A stretch of 64,000 nt of DNA from Shewanella livingstonensis (GTDB taxonomy: Bacteria > Pseudomonadota > Gammaproteobacteria > Enterobacterales > Shewanellaceae), in contig NZ_CP034015.1 in assembly GCF_003855395.1 (NCBI RefSeq), positions 4,660,001 through 4,724,000 of the forward strand, given 5' to 3'. The translations under genes were made by a program, and so were the position numbers. Below are positions 37,805 through 47,138 of this stretch, piece after piece. Numbering within the stretch: the stretch's first letter is position 1; each line of letters starts with the position of its first letter. The notes under the pieces are model-generated. The model searched no databases. It saw only the letters and a list, made by a program, of their open reading frames with translations, and was not told the DNA's origin.

Positions 37805-38144
37805 ATGCGTCTATATCGCCATACCTATCGAATTAACCTGAACTAGGGGTAAGAGATAAGAATATAATAATAAACATATTAGGCTTAGCCATTAACGACT
37901 CTCAAACTTGTCATTTATTTTACTAACAAGGTGAATTCATGGGTCAATAGCTGGCCTATTGTAAGTCTTCTCATGTAAAAAATAACGCTGTTAGCAAGGC
38001 AAACGGCTGTTTTCGATGCGTTTTTCATCCTGAGCTCTGGTTATTTAATGCATAATCGATGGCACAGAAAATGTTGCATTAACTCACTCGTTAATTTACA
38101 ACGCTCATTCACTGGCTAATTTATAAAGCTATCAAAGGATAATA
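37805..38144. other. intergenic region, no gene recognised
   Basis: About 340 AT-rich bases lie between the fccA terminator and the VOC-family gene. I see no coding frame with a ribosome binding site and no clear hairpin. Confidence 0.5.
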
Positions 38145-38570
38145 ATGAAACAGTCTATAGTTCACATCGCGCTAGTGGTGAATGATTACGATGAGGCCAT
38201 TGATTTTTATGTTAATAAATTGAAGTTTGATTTAATTGAAGATACCTATCAAGCAGAACAGGACAAACGCTGGGTTGTGGTGTCGCCTCCAGGGTCAAAC
38301 GGAGTGTCGTTGCTGTTAGCTCGTGCATCTAAACCAGAGCAGCATGATTTTATTGGTAACCAAACTGGTGGACGGGTTTTTCTTTTTTTGAATACCGACG
38401 ATTTTTGGCGCGACTATAACCGCATGCAACTTGATGGGATTAAGTTTGTGCGTCCGCCTCAAGAGCAAGACTACGGCACTGTGGCGGTATTTGAAGATCT
38501 GTACGGCAATCTTTGGGACTTACTGCAGTTAAACGATAAACAGCCAATACCAAGTAAAGAATCAATATAG
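38145..38570 (+). CDS. VOC family (glyoxalase/bleomycin-resistance-like) protein
   Basis: The 141-residue protein is a single vicinal-oxygen-chelate domain made of two beta-alpha-beta-beta-beta repeats. It starts IVHIALVVNDYDEAIDFYVNKLKFDLIED and ends with GTVAVFEDLYGNLWDLLQ. H8 and the late glutamate E127-type position (VFEDLYGN region) could bind a metal. Such proteins include glyoxalase I, dioxygenases and fosfomycin or bleomycin resistance proteins, so specificity is open. AAAGGA lies upstream of the start. It is monocistronic. Confidence 0.85.
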   Translation: MKQSIVHIALVVNDYDEAIDFYVNKLKFDLIEDTYQAEQDKRWVVVSPPGSNGVSLLLARASKPEQHDFIGNQTGGRVFLFLNTDDFWRDYNRMQLDGIKFVRPPQEQDYGTVAVFEDLYGNLWDLLQLNDKQPIPSKESI

Positions 38571-38816
38571 CGCTGTTTGTTGTATATTTTTTGATAGCTT
38601 TTTAAGCGAGTAAAATAGAGAGACAGCTTTATACTTTCGCATCATATCCATTAAACGCGATATCTACTGATTTATCGCTACAAACAATCACTATAAATTT
38701 AAATAGCTGATTTAAAATAATAAATATCTCGCATCACAAAAATTAACATAATAATCTTTAGCAGCGGCATCGACGATTAAGTATTTAAGTTAGCAATAAT
38801 GCTGTCATCATTAACA

Positions 38817-38842
38817 AAAAAGGAGCATTTTATGCTCCTTTT
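38817..38842. terminator. bidirectional terminator
   Basis: AAAAGGAGCAT and ATGCTCCTTTT form a stem with a very short T-rich loop and A/T runs on both sides. It separates the convergent VOC and DUF1499 genes. The 38571-38816 stretch holds no gene I can support. Confidence 0.8.
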
Positions 38843-38883
38843 CATTGGTTAAAACCTGCCACTTAATTTATTCAAGACGCGGA

Positions 38884-39630
38884 CTATTCAGAAAACCGCT
38901 GACTAAATTCTTGAATACGCTTTGCATTCACTCCCGCATCGCCAATGCCAATCCGCGACACGCTGCGTAAATCAATACGACTGCCCTGCTCTAGTGCAGA
39001 CACAACAATAACGACATCATCAGCAAAATTGAAAAAAGGCGTTGTAGCCGTACTTTCAAAGCGCAGTGCTTTTGGGTCTTGAGCCACAATGCTCCAACCC
39101 ATGGTTTTTGCAACCGTTAATGCTTTTTGATAAGCCGCTTCTACCGATAAGTCTGTCGCAATAGGCTGAATATTAGGGAAAGCTTGCAGTTGCTGCGTGG
39201 CAATTTCTTCTCCGCCATAAACCAAACTATTTTTAGCGCCAATTCTGCTGTCAGTTAAAAACTCAAACTGCGGTAGTGATTGAGTATTGGTAGTAATATC
39301 GTGAATAGGTGGGTATTTCACTGGTTTGATAACCAATGCCATAATGCTTGGCGACAATACAGCCAAACCCAGTAATAACGCTATTGTAGAGGTTAATATG
39401 CCTTTTCCTTTAGCGCTACTGTCTTGCTTAATGGTAAAGCTGGTACCTAATGCCAATACTGCAACAACCAACACTAAATAACCTAACAGGTTATTGTAAT
39501 TACGGCTGGCCATAAAGCCAACAATAGGGTCCCACAATCCCAATGACGAGCCAAACACCATCAAAGCAGCAATCGCGACGGCGACGATGGCAACGATCAA
39601 TGCGATATTGCCTATATTACGTTTTTGCAT
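38884..39630 (-). CDS. DUF1499 membrane protein
   Basis: From ATG 39630 (MQKRNIGN) the product is 248 residues; AAGG lies nine bases upstream, while the earlier ATG at 39639 touches that sequence. Three hydrophobic segments occupy the first 120 residues. The C-terminal domain ends RIDLRSVSRIGIGDAGVNAKRIQEF, the hallmark of DUF1499. The family is widespread and functionally uncharacterised. It is transcribed alone towards a shared terminator. Confidence 0.82.
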   Translation of the reverse strand: MQKRNIGNIALIVAIVAVAIAALMVFGSSLGLWDPIVGFMASRNYNNLLGYLVLVVAVLALGTSFTIKQDSSAKGKGILTSTIALLLGLAVLSPSIMALVIKPVKYPPIHDITTNTQSLPQFEFLTDSRIGAKNSLVYGGEEIATQQLQAFPNIQPIATDLSVEAAYQKALTVAKTMGWSIVAQDPKALRFESTATTPFFNFADDVVIVVSALEQGSRIDLRSVSRIGIGDAGVNAKRIQEFSQRFSE

Positions 39631-39767
39631 AACATCCATCCTTTAGAAGACCCTAATTAATCCAACTTATATTGACCTGATTTTGTCGGAATAAATTTCT
39701 GTTCATTGATAATATATTTTCGCACACAGGCGATTCACACAACCTATTTTAGGTTTATACCTTACGA

Positions 39768-41348
39768 TTAATATGCCGCATTAGGATCAAGCCCTAAACG
39801 ACGCATTGTGCGAATTAAATTGCTTCTATCCAGCTGTAAACTTCTGGCGACAGCGGCTAAATTACCTCGTTCGGTCATTAATACCGTCTGTATTATTTGT
39901 CGTTGGTACTCATCGGTAGAATCGCGAAGTCCAAGGGTTAACACCTGCGATAATGCGGCTGCGGCATTACTGTCGTTGATAATATCAACCTCGGCTATTG
40001 CTGGTACGACAGAATGGTTCACAACAAACTCTGAACCGAGATGAACACGACTGATGCTAATAATGCTGGCATGACGCCCTTGCTCGCTAATAGCCCTTAA
40101 TGCAGCGCGACTGAGTAAGTGTTCTAACTCGCGCACATTACCGGGCCAATGGTATTGGGTTAGCTGATCAATCGCGGTTTGTTGCAACCTGAGTTTAGCG
40201 GCCCCAAGTTGATGTTGGCTTTTTTCTAAAAAATAACCGGCAAGTAAAATAACGTCTTTTCCGCGGTCACGTAATGGCGGCACAGGGAGAGGATATACAC
40301 TTAAACGATGATACAAATCGGCCCTAAAGCGACCTTCTTTTACCTCGAGTTGTAAATTACGATTAGTGGCCGCAATAATTCTGACATCAACCACGACAAT
40401 GTTATCGCTGCCGACACGTTGAATTTCACCATTTTGTAGCGCACGCAATAACTTAGCCTGCACGGCAAGTGGTAACTCACCCACTTCGTCTAAAAATAAC
40501 GTGCCACCATCGGCCAATTCAAAGCGGCCACGGCGATCACTTACCGCACCAGAATATGCGCCTTTTACATGGCCAAAGAGTTCACTTTCAACAATGCTTT
40601 CTGGCAATGCAGCACAGTTAATTTGCACTAACGGTTGCTCACTGCGACGTGATTGCTGATGAATACTTTTGGCAACCAGCTCTTTACCTACGCCGGTTTC
40701 ACCGGTAATTAATACCGATAAGTCACTAGTGGCAACGGTATTTATCTCTGACAATAAATCGGTAATTGCGACACTGTTACCAATAATACTCGACGGCCCT
40801 GCAGTCGCTAACATGCACTGCGCCACTTGATGATTACGTTCAACTTGAGCTTCTAATGCTTCAATATGTTCACTGGTATTAATTGCTGCAGCCACGGCGG
40901 CAATGTATGCACGGGTTTCGGTTGGGTTAAGCGAATCAAAGCTACCGGCTTTCATTGCATCTAAAGTTAACACGCCCCACGCTTTACCATCGATATAAAT
41001 AGTGCTGCCCATACAATCATGCACGTGCAATTGTTCACTACCGTCATCGACTAAACCATCATAAGGATCGGGAAGAGTAGATTCTGCATCAAAACGGGTA
41101 ATGTGCGGGTTGGCTAAAATATGTTGTAAACGAGGATGGTGGTTAATTAAAAATTGCCTCGCTAATGCTTCTTGTTTTAATCCCACCACCGCAACAGGCA
41201 CCAGATGATCGTGCTTAAGCTTCAGTAAGGCCACCACGTCACATGGAATAGCACGCTGAATAGCCAAAATCAGTCGTAAGTAACGCTCCGATTTTATCAG
41301 GTCACGATTTAAGTCTTCTATAATGTCGATAAAGGGAACAATATTCAT
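39768..41348 (-). CDS. norR: nitric-oxide-responsive sigma-54 activator NorR
   Basis: The 526-residue regulator has an N-terminal GAF domain (about 20-165) that in E. coli NorR binds NO through mononuclear iron. A conserved HDCMG cysteine and LTLDA aspartate are present. The AAA+ domain (about 190-420) has GETGVGKE, FLDEVGEL and the sigma-54 loop as GAYSGA instead of GAFTGA. A Fis-type helix-turn-helix (NLAAVARSLQLDRSNLIRTMRRLG) ends the protein. It is divergent from hmp, and three NorR-type half-palindromes lie between them, so hmp is its likely target. Confidence 0.93.
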   Translation of the reverse strand: MNIVPFIDIIEDLNRDLIKSERYLRLILAIQRAIPCDVVALLKLKHDHLVPVAVVGLKQEALARQFLINHHPRLQHILANPHITRFDAESTLPDPYDGLVDDGSEQLHVHDCMGSTIYIDGKAWGVLTLDAMKAGSFDSLNPTETRAYIAAVAAAINTSEHIEALEAQVERNHQVAQCMLATAGPSSIIGNSVAITDLLSEINTVATSDLSVLITGETGVGKELVAKSIHQQSRRSEQPLVQINCAALPESIVESELFGHVKGAYSGAVSDRRGRFELADGGTLFLDEVGELPLAVQAKLLRALQNGEIQRVGSDNIVVVDVRIIAATNRNLQLEVKEGRFRADLYHRLSVYPLPVPPLRDRGKDVILLAGYFLEKSQHQLGAAKLRLQQTAIDQLTQYHWPGNVRELEHLLSRAALRAISEQGRHASIISISRVHLGSEFVVNHSVVPAIAEVDIINDSNAAAALSQVLTLGLRDSTDEYQRQIIQTVLMTERGNLAAVARSLQLDRSNLIRTMRRLGLDPNAAY

Positions 41349-41353
41349 AATAA

Positions 41354-41411
41354 GTCAAATAAACCTAATTTAGGTTAATTTGACATAATTATTGATCTAG
41401 GTCAAATTAAC
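41354..41411. promoter_or_regulatory. three NorR-type enhancer sites
   Basis: GTCAAATAAAC (41354-41364), GTTAATTTGAC (41374-41384) and GTCAAATTAAC (41401-41411) each fit the NorR core GT-N7-AC. Three such sites upstream of the target are required by E. coli NorR at norVW. Centres are 20 and 27 bp apart. They lie immediately upstream of the norR start codon and upstream of the hmp promoter. Confidence 0.75.
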
Positions 41412-41452
41412 CTTGTTAAAATTTATTCCATATAAATCAGAAGGATGAAAGT

Positions 41453-41467
41453 TGGCACGTTATGTGT
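41453..41467 (+). promoter_or_regulatory. sigma-54 promoter candidate for hmp
   Basis: TGGCAC, five bases, then GTGT resembles the sigma-54 consensus TGGCAC-N5-TTGC. The -24 element is perfect; the -12 element has GT in place of GC. It lies about 40 bases downstream of the last NorR site and about 70 bases ahead of hmp. Confidence 0.45.
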
Positions 41468-41536
41468 AATGTTATTGGTATAACAAGGTAATTGATTGAA
41501 GCTTATCGCTATTTTACTCCCTAAGAGGAATCATTA

Positions 41537-42718
41537 ATGTTAGACACTGCAACTGTTAAAATTATTAAAGCCACCGTTCCGGCTCTGCAAATTTACGCTA
41601 ATGACATCACCAGCCATTTTTACCCTTTATTGTTTGCCCAGCATCCTGAAGTGTTACCTTTTTTCAATCAAACCAACCAAGGTAAAGGCACACAGCCTAA
41701 AGCGTTGGCGAATGCGGTGATTGCTTACGGTGCCAATATTGATGAACTGGGTAATTTAAGCGCCGCAGTGAGTAAAATCGTTCAAAAACATGTGGCATTA
41801 GGTATTTTACCTGATCAATATGACGCTGTTGGCAGCTGTTTATTGCAGGCGATTAAAACTGTGCTTGGTGATGCCGCTACAGACGAAGTAATTGACGCAT
41901 GGGCTAAAGCTTATGGCCAATTAGCCAACATTTTGATTGAAGCAGAAGAAACCATTTATAGTGCGAATGAACAGAAAACCGGTAGCTGGCGTGGGGAGCG
42001 TGAGTTTATTTTAGTCAAACGCGTGGATGAAAGCTCAGTTATTACCTCATTCTACTTTCAACCATTTGATGACAAAGGCTTACCAAGTTTTGAAGCTGGC
42101 CAATTTCTAACACTGGTATTTGATGATATTGATGGTGTATCAATGCGTCGTAACTACAGCTTATCTGACGCGGCAGGTAATGATTACCTCAGAATTAGCG
42201 TCAAGCGTGAACCTAATGGTGTGGTATCAAATCACTTACATAACAATATTCAGTTAGGCGATAAGGTGAAGTTACGCGCACCAAGTGGTGATTTCACCTT
42301 ACGTAAAAACAACAAGCCATTAATTTTACTTACTGGTGGTGTTGGTATCACTCCAGCCATTAGTATGCTCAATACTGAAGCCGGTTCAGGTCGTGATATT
42401 CGCTTTATCCATGCCGCCATTAATAGTGATGTGCACGCGTTTAAAAATCATGTTGATCAACTGGCTACAACTCATGACCACATCAAGCCGCTGTATGTTT
42501 ACAGCCAACCAGAAGTACATTGCCAGCCTCATGCGACGGGGTTTATTGATGCCTCAATGATTGCTGAACAACTGCCAGCAGACCGTGATGTAGAGTTTTA
42601 CCTACTTGGGCCTACTGGTTTTATGAAAGCCGCTTTAGCTATCGCCACTGGCTTAGGTGTGCCAGAAAACCAAATTCATTATGAATTCTTCGGCCCATCT
42701 GAATCGTTAACAGCTTAA
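41537..42718 (+). CDS. hmp: flavohemoglobin Hmp, nitric oxide dioxygenase
   Basis: The 393-residue protein has the normal three modules. The globin domain (1-140) has a proximal histidine probably in KHVALGI. The FAD domain (about 150-255) has RNYSLSDA. The NAD(P)H domain has LLTGGVGITPAISML and a C-terminal HYEFFGPSESL. It converts NO and O2 to nitrate using NAD(P)H, and reduces NO to N2O slowly without oxygen. AGAGGA precedes the start. Divergent norR and intervening NorR sites indicate NO-induced expression. A 13-bp-stem terminator follows. Confidence 0.97.
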   Translation: MLDTATVKIIKATVPALQIYANDITSHFYPLLFAQHPEVLPFFNQTNQGKGTQPKALANAVIAYGANIDELGNLSAAVSKIVQKHVALGILPDQYDAVGSCLLQAIKTVLGDAATDEVIDAWAKAYGQLANILIEAEETIYSANEQKTGSWRGEREFILVKRVDESSVITSFYFQPFDDKGLPSFEAGQFLTLVFDDIDGVSMRRNYSLSDAAGNDYLRISVKREPNGVVSNHLHNNIQLGDKVKLRAPSGDFTLRKNNKPLILLTGGVGITPAISMLNTEAGSGRDIRFIHAAINSDVHAFKNHVDQLATTHDHIKPLYVYSQPEVHCQPHATGFIDASMIAEQLPADRDVEFYLLGPTGFMKAALAIATGLGVPENQIHYEFFGPSESLTA

Positions 42719-42734
42719 TAGTCTAACAAGCAAA

Positions 42735-42766
42735 AAAAAGCCCTGACCATAAAGTCAGGGCTTTTT
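42735..42766 (+). terminator. rho-independent terminator of hmp
   Basis: A 13-bp perfect stem (AAAAAGCCCTGAC with GTCAGGGCTTTTT) around a 6-base loop ends in TTTTT. The following 42767-43092 is AT-rich and shows no gene. Confidence 0.92.
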
Positions 42767-43092
42767 ATTAATCTTTAGAATGGATTTAAAGTCTATAGTG
42801 AGAATTAAAATGATTATGGTTAACGTGAATAGGTATTTAAATCTAATACACTCATAAAGATAGACATTATGCTATTAGGGTAATTTATTAGTTTTATCGT
42901 AACCTTTTGGTAAATTATTATTCAAAAGGTTACAAAGTACGTAAATTACACTTTCTATTTTCATACGAAAAAAAGTATAACAATATCGATGTTTTGTTTA
43001 CAAAATCTGAAACAGAGCAACACGCCTTAAGATTATCTATACTCACGATATAACAACTTGCCTTACTTGTAATAACCGCAATTATACCTTTT

Positions 43093-43908
43093 TTATGTAA
43101 TTAGTATGGCATTAGTGGGGCAATCGAAAAAATAAACTCTTTCAAAATTTGATTTTATTGGATGTTGTAAATTTAAACCAGCGAAGCTCGTTGCCATAGA
43201 TGCAATCATTAGTTTAGGCGGACTTTCATGCTCCACAAAAATCGGTGGTACTTGACCCGATACTATTACTAACCAGTGCTCATCACATTTAGCGTATCCC
43301 AAAAGAGCTTTATGCTTTTTTTTGAGAATTGGAAGTAAGTCGGACTCATTGAAATAATCCACAATGCCTCCTCGGCATCCTGTCACAACCGATACCTTCT
43401 GACCATCATTCAGTAATTGGATATGCTGTAAAAAATTGGGAATTTCAGGGCATATATGTTTCATTTGTTTGATATGAAGCAAATCTACTTTCTTTCTTAC
43501 TAAGTACTCTACAGAATTAGGGGCCATAGATGCCGAAACCTGATTTATCAGAGGAATAAGAACCATTAAGGCTTTATCAGCACTCTTGTTGTCAACAGCT
43601 ACTCCATCTTCAAAAATTAAACCAACATCTAAAGGTAAATTTGGTTTGATATTCTGGATTAATTTTTCAGAAAACTGTCTCTGAGAGGATTCTATCTGCT
43701 GCATAGAAAATGGTTGTGACGACATTCTCTCAGCAAGGGTAATCTCAACTCCAATCTTTTTCGATTCCAATTTGATTATAAAATCTGGCCTTTCTGATAA
43801 GCTCAAACACTCGTATTCAACCCCAATAGCCTTAGAAAACCAATGAAATACTGATAGTTCGTCGTATTTTTTGCGGTTTTCATAATATAGATCACTAATC
43901 TTTATCAT
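43093..43908 (-). CDS. hypothetical protein, possible PD-(D/E)XK nuclease-like fold
   Basis: I do not recognise this 271-residue protein. Residues 40-57 read RPDFIIKLESKKIGVEIT, which resembles a PD...ExT variant of the PD-(D/E)XK nuclease core (P41, D42, E55, T57). The rest is soluble, without signal peptide or membrane helices, and includes VTGCRGGIVDYF near residue 180 and WLVIVSG near 228. It stands alone, flanked by long AT-rich spacers on both sides, as accessory genes often do. A defence or DNA-processing role is only a guess. Confidence 0.55.
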   Translation of the reverse strand: MIKISDLYYENRKKYDELSVFHWFSKAIGVEYECLSLSERPDFIIKLESKKIGVEITLAERMSSQPFSMQQIESSQRQFSEKLIQNIKPNLPLDVGLIFEDGVAVDNKSADKALMVLIPLINQVSASMAPNSVEYLVRKKVDLLHIKQMKHICPEIPNFLQHIQLLNDGQKVSVVTGCRGGIVDYFNESDLLPILKKKHKALLGYAKCDEHWLVIVSGQVPPIFVEHESPPKLMIASMATSFAGLNLQHPIKSNFERVYFFDCPTNAILIT

Positions 43909-44139
43909 AGGTATTCTCGATCAATATTTTTAAATTTTGTTGAATAAACGTAAGAACTACAGTTGGATCTTAACCCCTCGAATAAAGGCTAAAAATAGTT
44001 ATTTAAAAAGTGTAATAACTAAAACAGGTTTTTAATAAACGACTGCATCGTATTCAACTTGTTGAGTTTCTGCAAAATCAGCCACTTTGTTATGTGATAT
44101 GAGAAGCCGACAGTTCTGCACACTACTGGTAAGTTGAGC

Positions 44140-45297
44140 TTAAATAAACTGGATAGCACACATGGTCAAATCATCTTGGAACTCTGAACAGCCACAAAAC
44201 AGTTTCATTTGCTGCTCAAGAAACTCCAGCATCGCTTCGGGTTCATCAGGGGCGGCACTGATGGCTTTTTCTAAGCGATCAAATCCAAATTGCTCTTTTT
44301 GACTATTTTGGGTTTCGATAACCACATCGGTATAGACGAATAAAATATCCCCGACATCAACACTCACTCGGTAGGTATCCCAATTTTGCTCACGTAATAC
44401 GCCAATTGGAATACCGCCTTGATCGAGGGCAACGAGTCTATTAACCTTTTTTAAATACGCGTGGGGATGGCCAGCATTAGCGTAAACAAGTTCTTTATCT
44501 TTAACATTATAACGCAGCACAGTGGCGGTTAAAAAACTGCCGCGAGGCTTTTTAGTGAAAAAATGTTGATTGATATAATTAAGTACTTCAGAAGAGCTAC
44601 TGGCTAAATCTTTGGGCTCGAAGGTACGCAAAATAGCATCTATCATCGCGGTTTCTACTGCGGCGGCAGGCCCATGACCGGATACATCGGCAATGATCAT
44701 CCCTACATCACCTTTAATATCTGGACGACTTTTACCGAGATCGACAATATCTAAATAATCGCCACCCGCGCCTTTCATCGCTTTGTAGGTATAAGCCATT
44801 TTGACCGAACTGAGTTCGATACCTTTGTCTGGCAACATCAACTGTTGTAAGCGAGAAATCTCTTCTATCTCGTCGCGGATCCACACTTGGGCAGCATTAA
44901 GCTGTGAAGAAGCTTCTGAAAATTGGAAACTTTTTAACTGATACAACAATTTGTAATACAAGGCGCTCACATGATACGACTCAACGCCAGCCGGTAAATC
45001 AAGCAAAATGATACAATCAAATAAACTCGATTCTTTACCGAAGGGCAGCGCCCAACATGTCTTGTTATCATCATTTAACGCCAATATTTCAGTCATATGG
45101 TGCTGTAGCGACAATGCTTGAAACTGCGTATAGAGCTTACTGTAGTGTTGATCGCACAGAGATGAAAAATTACAGCTAATTTGGCCATTTTTTTTAATTA
45201 AGTAATAATTAAACTCACTTAATGTGGCCGCCAAGGTGGTTTTAAACCATAACGTCTCATCAATAATACTATTAGCTAGCGCTCTATCTATGCTCAA
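44140..45297 (-). CDS. RsbU-like PP2C (SpoIIE-type) serine phosphatase, last gene of the mla operon
   Basis: The 385-residue protein has an unrecognised N-terminal domain (1-160) and a PP2C/SpoIIE phosphatase domain (about 175-385). Phosphatase motifs are GAGGDYLDIVDL, IIADVSGHGPAA, NAGHPHAYL and DDLTMCAI; the usual TDGV motif reads TDVV, with Val for Gly. Such enzymes dephosphorylate STAS antagonists such as RsbV or SpoIIAA. The start is TTG 45297, supported by AAGG seven bases upstream, 9 bases past mlaC. The probable substrate is the STAS protein of the same operon (47928-48257). Confidence 0.88.
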   Translation of the reverse strand: MSIDRALANSIIDETLWFKTTLAATLSEFNYYLIKKNGQISCNFSSLCDQHYSKLYTQFQALSLQHHMTEILALNDDNKTCWALPFGKESSLFDCIILLDLPAGVESYHVSALYYKLLYQLKSFQFSEASSQLNAAQVWIRDEIEEISRLQQLMLPDKGIELSSVKMAYTYKAMKGAGGDYLDIVDLGKSRPDIKGDVGMIIADVSGHGPAAAVETAMIDAILRTFEPKDLASSSSEVLNYINQHFFTKKPRGSFLTATVLRYNVKDKELVYANAGHPHAYLKKVNRLVALDQGGIPIGVLREQNWDTYRVSVDVGDILFVYTDVVIETQNSQKEQFGFDRLEKAISAAPDEPEAMLEFLEQQMKLFCGCSEFQDDLTMCAIQFI

Positions 45298-45306
45298 GGG
45301 AAAACC

Positions 45307-45882
45307 TTACTTTTGGGCTGATTTAGCAGCAAGGGCTTCATTTAAACCAGTGACACCGCTTTTCTTCAAGGTACTTTGATAATCTTTGCTAAAGGTACGG
45401 ATCATCGATAAACCTTCAGCAACAAAATCGTAAATTTTCCATTCATTATTACGTTGATAAAGCTGATAAGAAACTGGAATGATATTTTCTTTGGTATGAA
45501 TTTCAGTATCAACCGTTGCATAGACTTTTTTCTTAATACTTTCGCTGGTGTAATCAACCGTTTGGTTATCATATTTTTCTAACAATACAATATAGGTATC
45601 AACTAACACTCCTTTTAACAACACCATAAATTGACGTTTTTCGGTATCGGTTGCCTGTCTCCAATACTTACCTAACACGCGTTGAGCAGAGGCTTGAAGG
45701 TCAACATGCTTTTCAATCACATCACTAAGCGATTGTTTTTTCTGTTCAAGTGACAAAGTACTATCAGAGGCAATACCTATGATATCTGCTACGCCTAATT
45801 TAACACGATCTGTCGGCTCTTGTGCCGCTAAAACTACAGACGGCATCACTAACATCATGATTAAAAAAATTATCGATTTCAT
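45307..45882 (-). CDS. mlaC: MlaC-type periplasmic phospholipid-binding protein
   Basis: The 191-residue protein has a signal peptide (ending VVLAAQ) and belongs to the Ttg2D/MlaC family. Recognisable parts are LGKYWRQATDTEKRQFMVLLKGVLVDTY and WKIYDFVAEGLSMIRTFSKDYQSTL. MlaC ferries single phospholipids across the periplasm between the MlaA complex at the outer membrane and MlaFEDB at the inner membrane. Its ATG overlaps the mlaD stop by one base. It is the seventh gene of the operon. Confidence 0.92.
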   Translation of the reverse strand: MKSIIFLIMMLVMPSVVLAAQEPTDRVKLGVADIIGIASDSTLSLEQKKQSLSDVIEKHVDLQASAQRVLGKYWRQATDTEKRQFMVLLKGVLVDTYIVLLEKYDNQTVDYTSESIKKKVYATVDTEIHTKENIIPVSYQLYQRNNEWKIYDFVAEGLSMIRTFSKDYQSTLKKSGVTGLNEALAAKSAQK

Positions 45883-46331
45883 TATTTATCCTGACTAAAC
45901 ATATATTTGCTAATTAACTCTTCAATACTGATGGATGATTCTGTATCAATAAACTCATCACCATCTTCCATATTTATGTCTGATCCACCGCTGGAGATTT
46001 TAACAAATCTGTCACCGATAATGCCCGATGTACGAATAGAGGCGACCGAGTCATCTGGCACAGTAATGCTATTGTCTAATGACAACTTGACCACAGACTC
46101 ATAGGCTTTCGGATCGTAATTAATTGATTGAATTAATCCAACGCGCACCCCAGACATTTCAACAAAAGCACCTTCTTTTAAACCTGAAGAATTTTCAAAT
46201 TTAGCCACTAAGGTATAGTTACCGCTATGGGTAACCGATGCCCCGCCAATGGTAACCGACATAAATACCAAGGCCCCAATGCCGAATAACACAAATAGGC
46301 CGACGAGAAAATTGACGTAATTATTGTTCAT
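45882..46331 (-). CDS. mlaD: MlaD-type MCE domain protein
   Basis: The 149-residue protein has an N-terminal membrane anchor (FLVGLFVLFGIGALVFMSV) and one MCE domain. The domain shows FENSSGLKEGAFVEMSGVRVGLIQSI and VASIRTSGIIGDRFVKISSGG. MlaD forms a hexameric ring on the periplasmic side of MlaFE and channels lipid. It is shorter than E. coli MlaD (183 residues as I recall), lacking much of the C-terminal part. It lies 12 bases after mlaE. Confidence 0.93.
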   Translation of the reverse strand: MNNNYVNFLVGLFVLFGIGALVFMSVTIGGASVTHSGNYTLVAKFENSSGLKEGAFVEMSGVRVGLIQSINYDPKAYESVVKLSLDNSITVPDDSVASIRTSGIIGDRFVKISSGGSDINMEDGDEFIDTESSISIEELISKYMFSQDK

Positions 46332-46343
46332 TGTTACCTCTAG

Positions 46344-47138
46344 TTATAGCGCTAATGAGCTAACGATGTAGTCACTAAATAGCATAATAATAGCACTCAT
46401 TACCACTGCCTGAGTGGTGCCATTGCTGACGCCTTCAGCACCCATGTTTTTTTGATTCAGGTGTAAATAAAAGCCGTAATACAAGGGTATCCACATAATA
46501 AACAACCCAAATACTAATGACTTTATTTGACCAACCAGCACATCTTTAAAGCTAATCGTATCCATCACACCTTGAATATAGGCACCAGGACTTTCGCCTT
46601 GAATGTGTACACCCACGATATAACCGCCGCCTATGCCTACCAAGTCGAACACGGCTGTAAGAATAGGTACACAAATCAATGCAGCAAGTAACCTTGGCAA
46701 CATGACATAGCGGTAACTGTTAATCGCCATGCAATCAAGCGCATCAAATTGTTGCTCATTGCGCATAATGCCAATTTCTGAACAGGTAGCAGAGCCAACT
46801 CGTGCTATCACCATTAATGCTGTCATGACTGGGCCCAGTTCTTTAATTAAGCTCAAAGCCACTGCCGAGCCCAATAAGTCTACCGAACCAAAGCGCACTA
46901 AGGTATCGTAAAATTGCAGTGCCACTACCATACCGGTAAAAAGTGCGGCAACAATAATGACTATTAACGATCGATTACCGATAAAGTATATTTGCTTAAG
47001 CACTTGCTTAAATGACACCAGACCAGTGAAAAAGCTACAGACAATACGCAGTAAGAATAATGTTGCTAAACCTACACTGTCGATATTTTTTCGCGTCGCG
47101 GCGCCTAGGTTACCGATCGCATTAAATAAGGTTTTCAT
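46344..47138 (-). CDS. mlaE: MlaE-type permease
   Basis: The 264-residue inner-membrane protein belongs to the MlaE/YrbE permease family. It has about five to six membrane helices and the conserved segment GPVMTALMVIARVGSATCSEIGIMRNEQQFDAL, which contains the EIG..R.EQ coupling motif. It makes the lipid path of the ABC complex with MlaF and MlaD. Its ATG shares one base with the mlaF stop. Confidence 0.95.
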   Translation of the reverse strand: MKTLFNAIGNLGAATRKNIDSVGLATLFLLRIVCSFFTGLVSFKQVLKQIYFIGNRSLIVIIVAALFTGMVVALQFYDTLVRFGSVDLLGSAVALSLIKELGPVMTALMVIARVGSATCSEIGIMRNEQQFDALDCMAINSYRYVMLPRLLAALICVPILTAVFDLVGIGGGYIVGVHIQGESPGAYIQGVMDTISFKDVLVGQIKSLVFGLFIMWIPLYYGFYLHLNQKNMGAEGVSNGTTQAVVMSAIIMLFSDYIVSSLAL

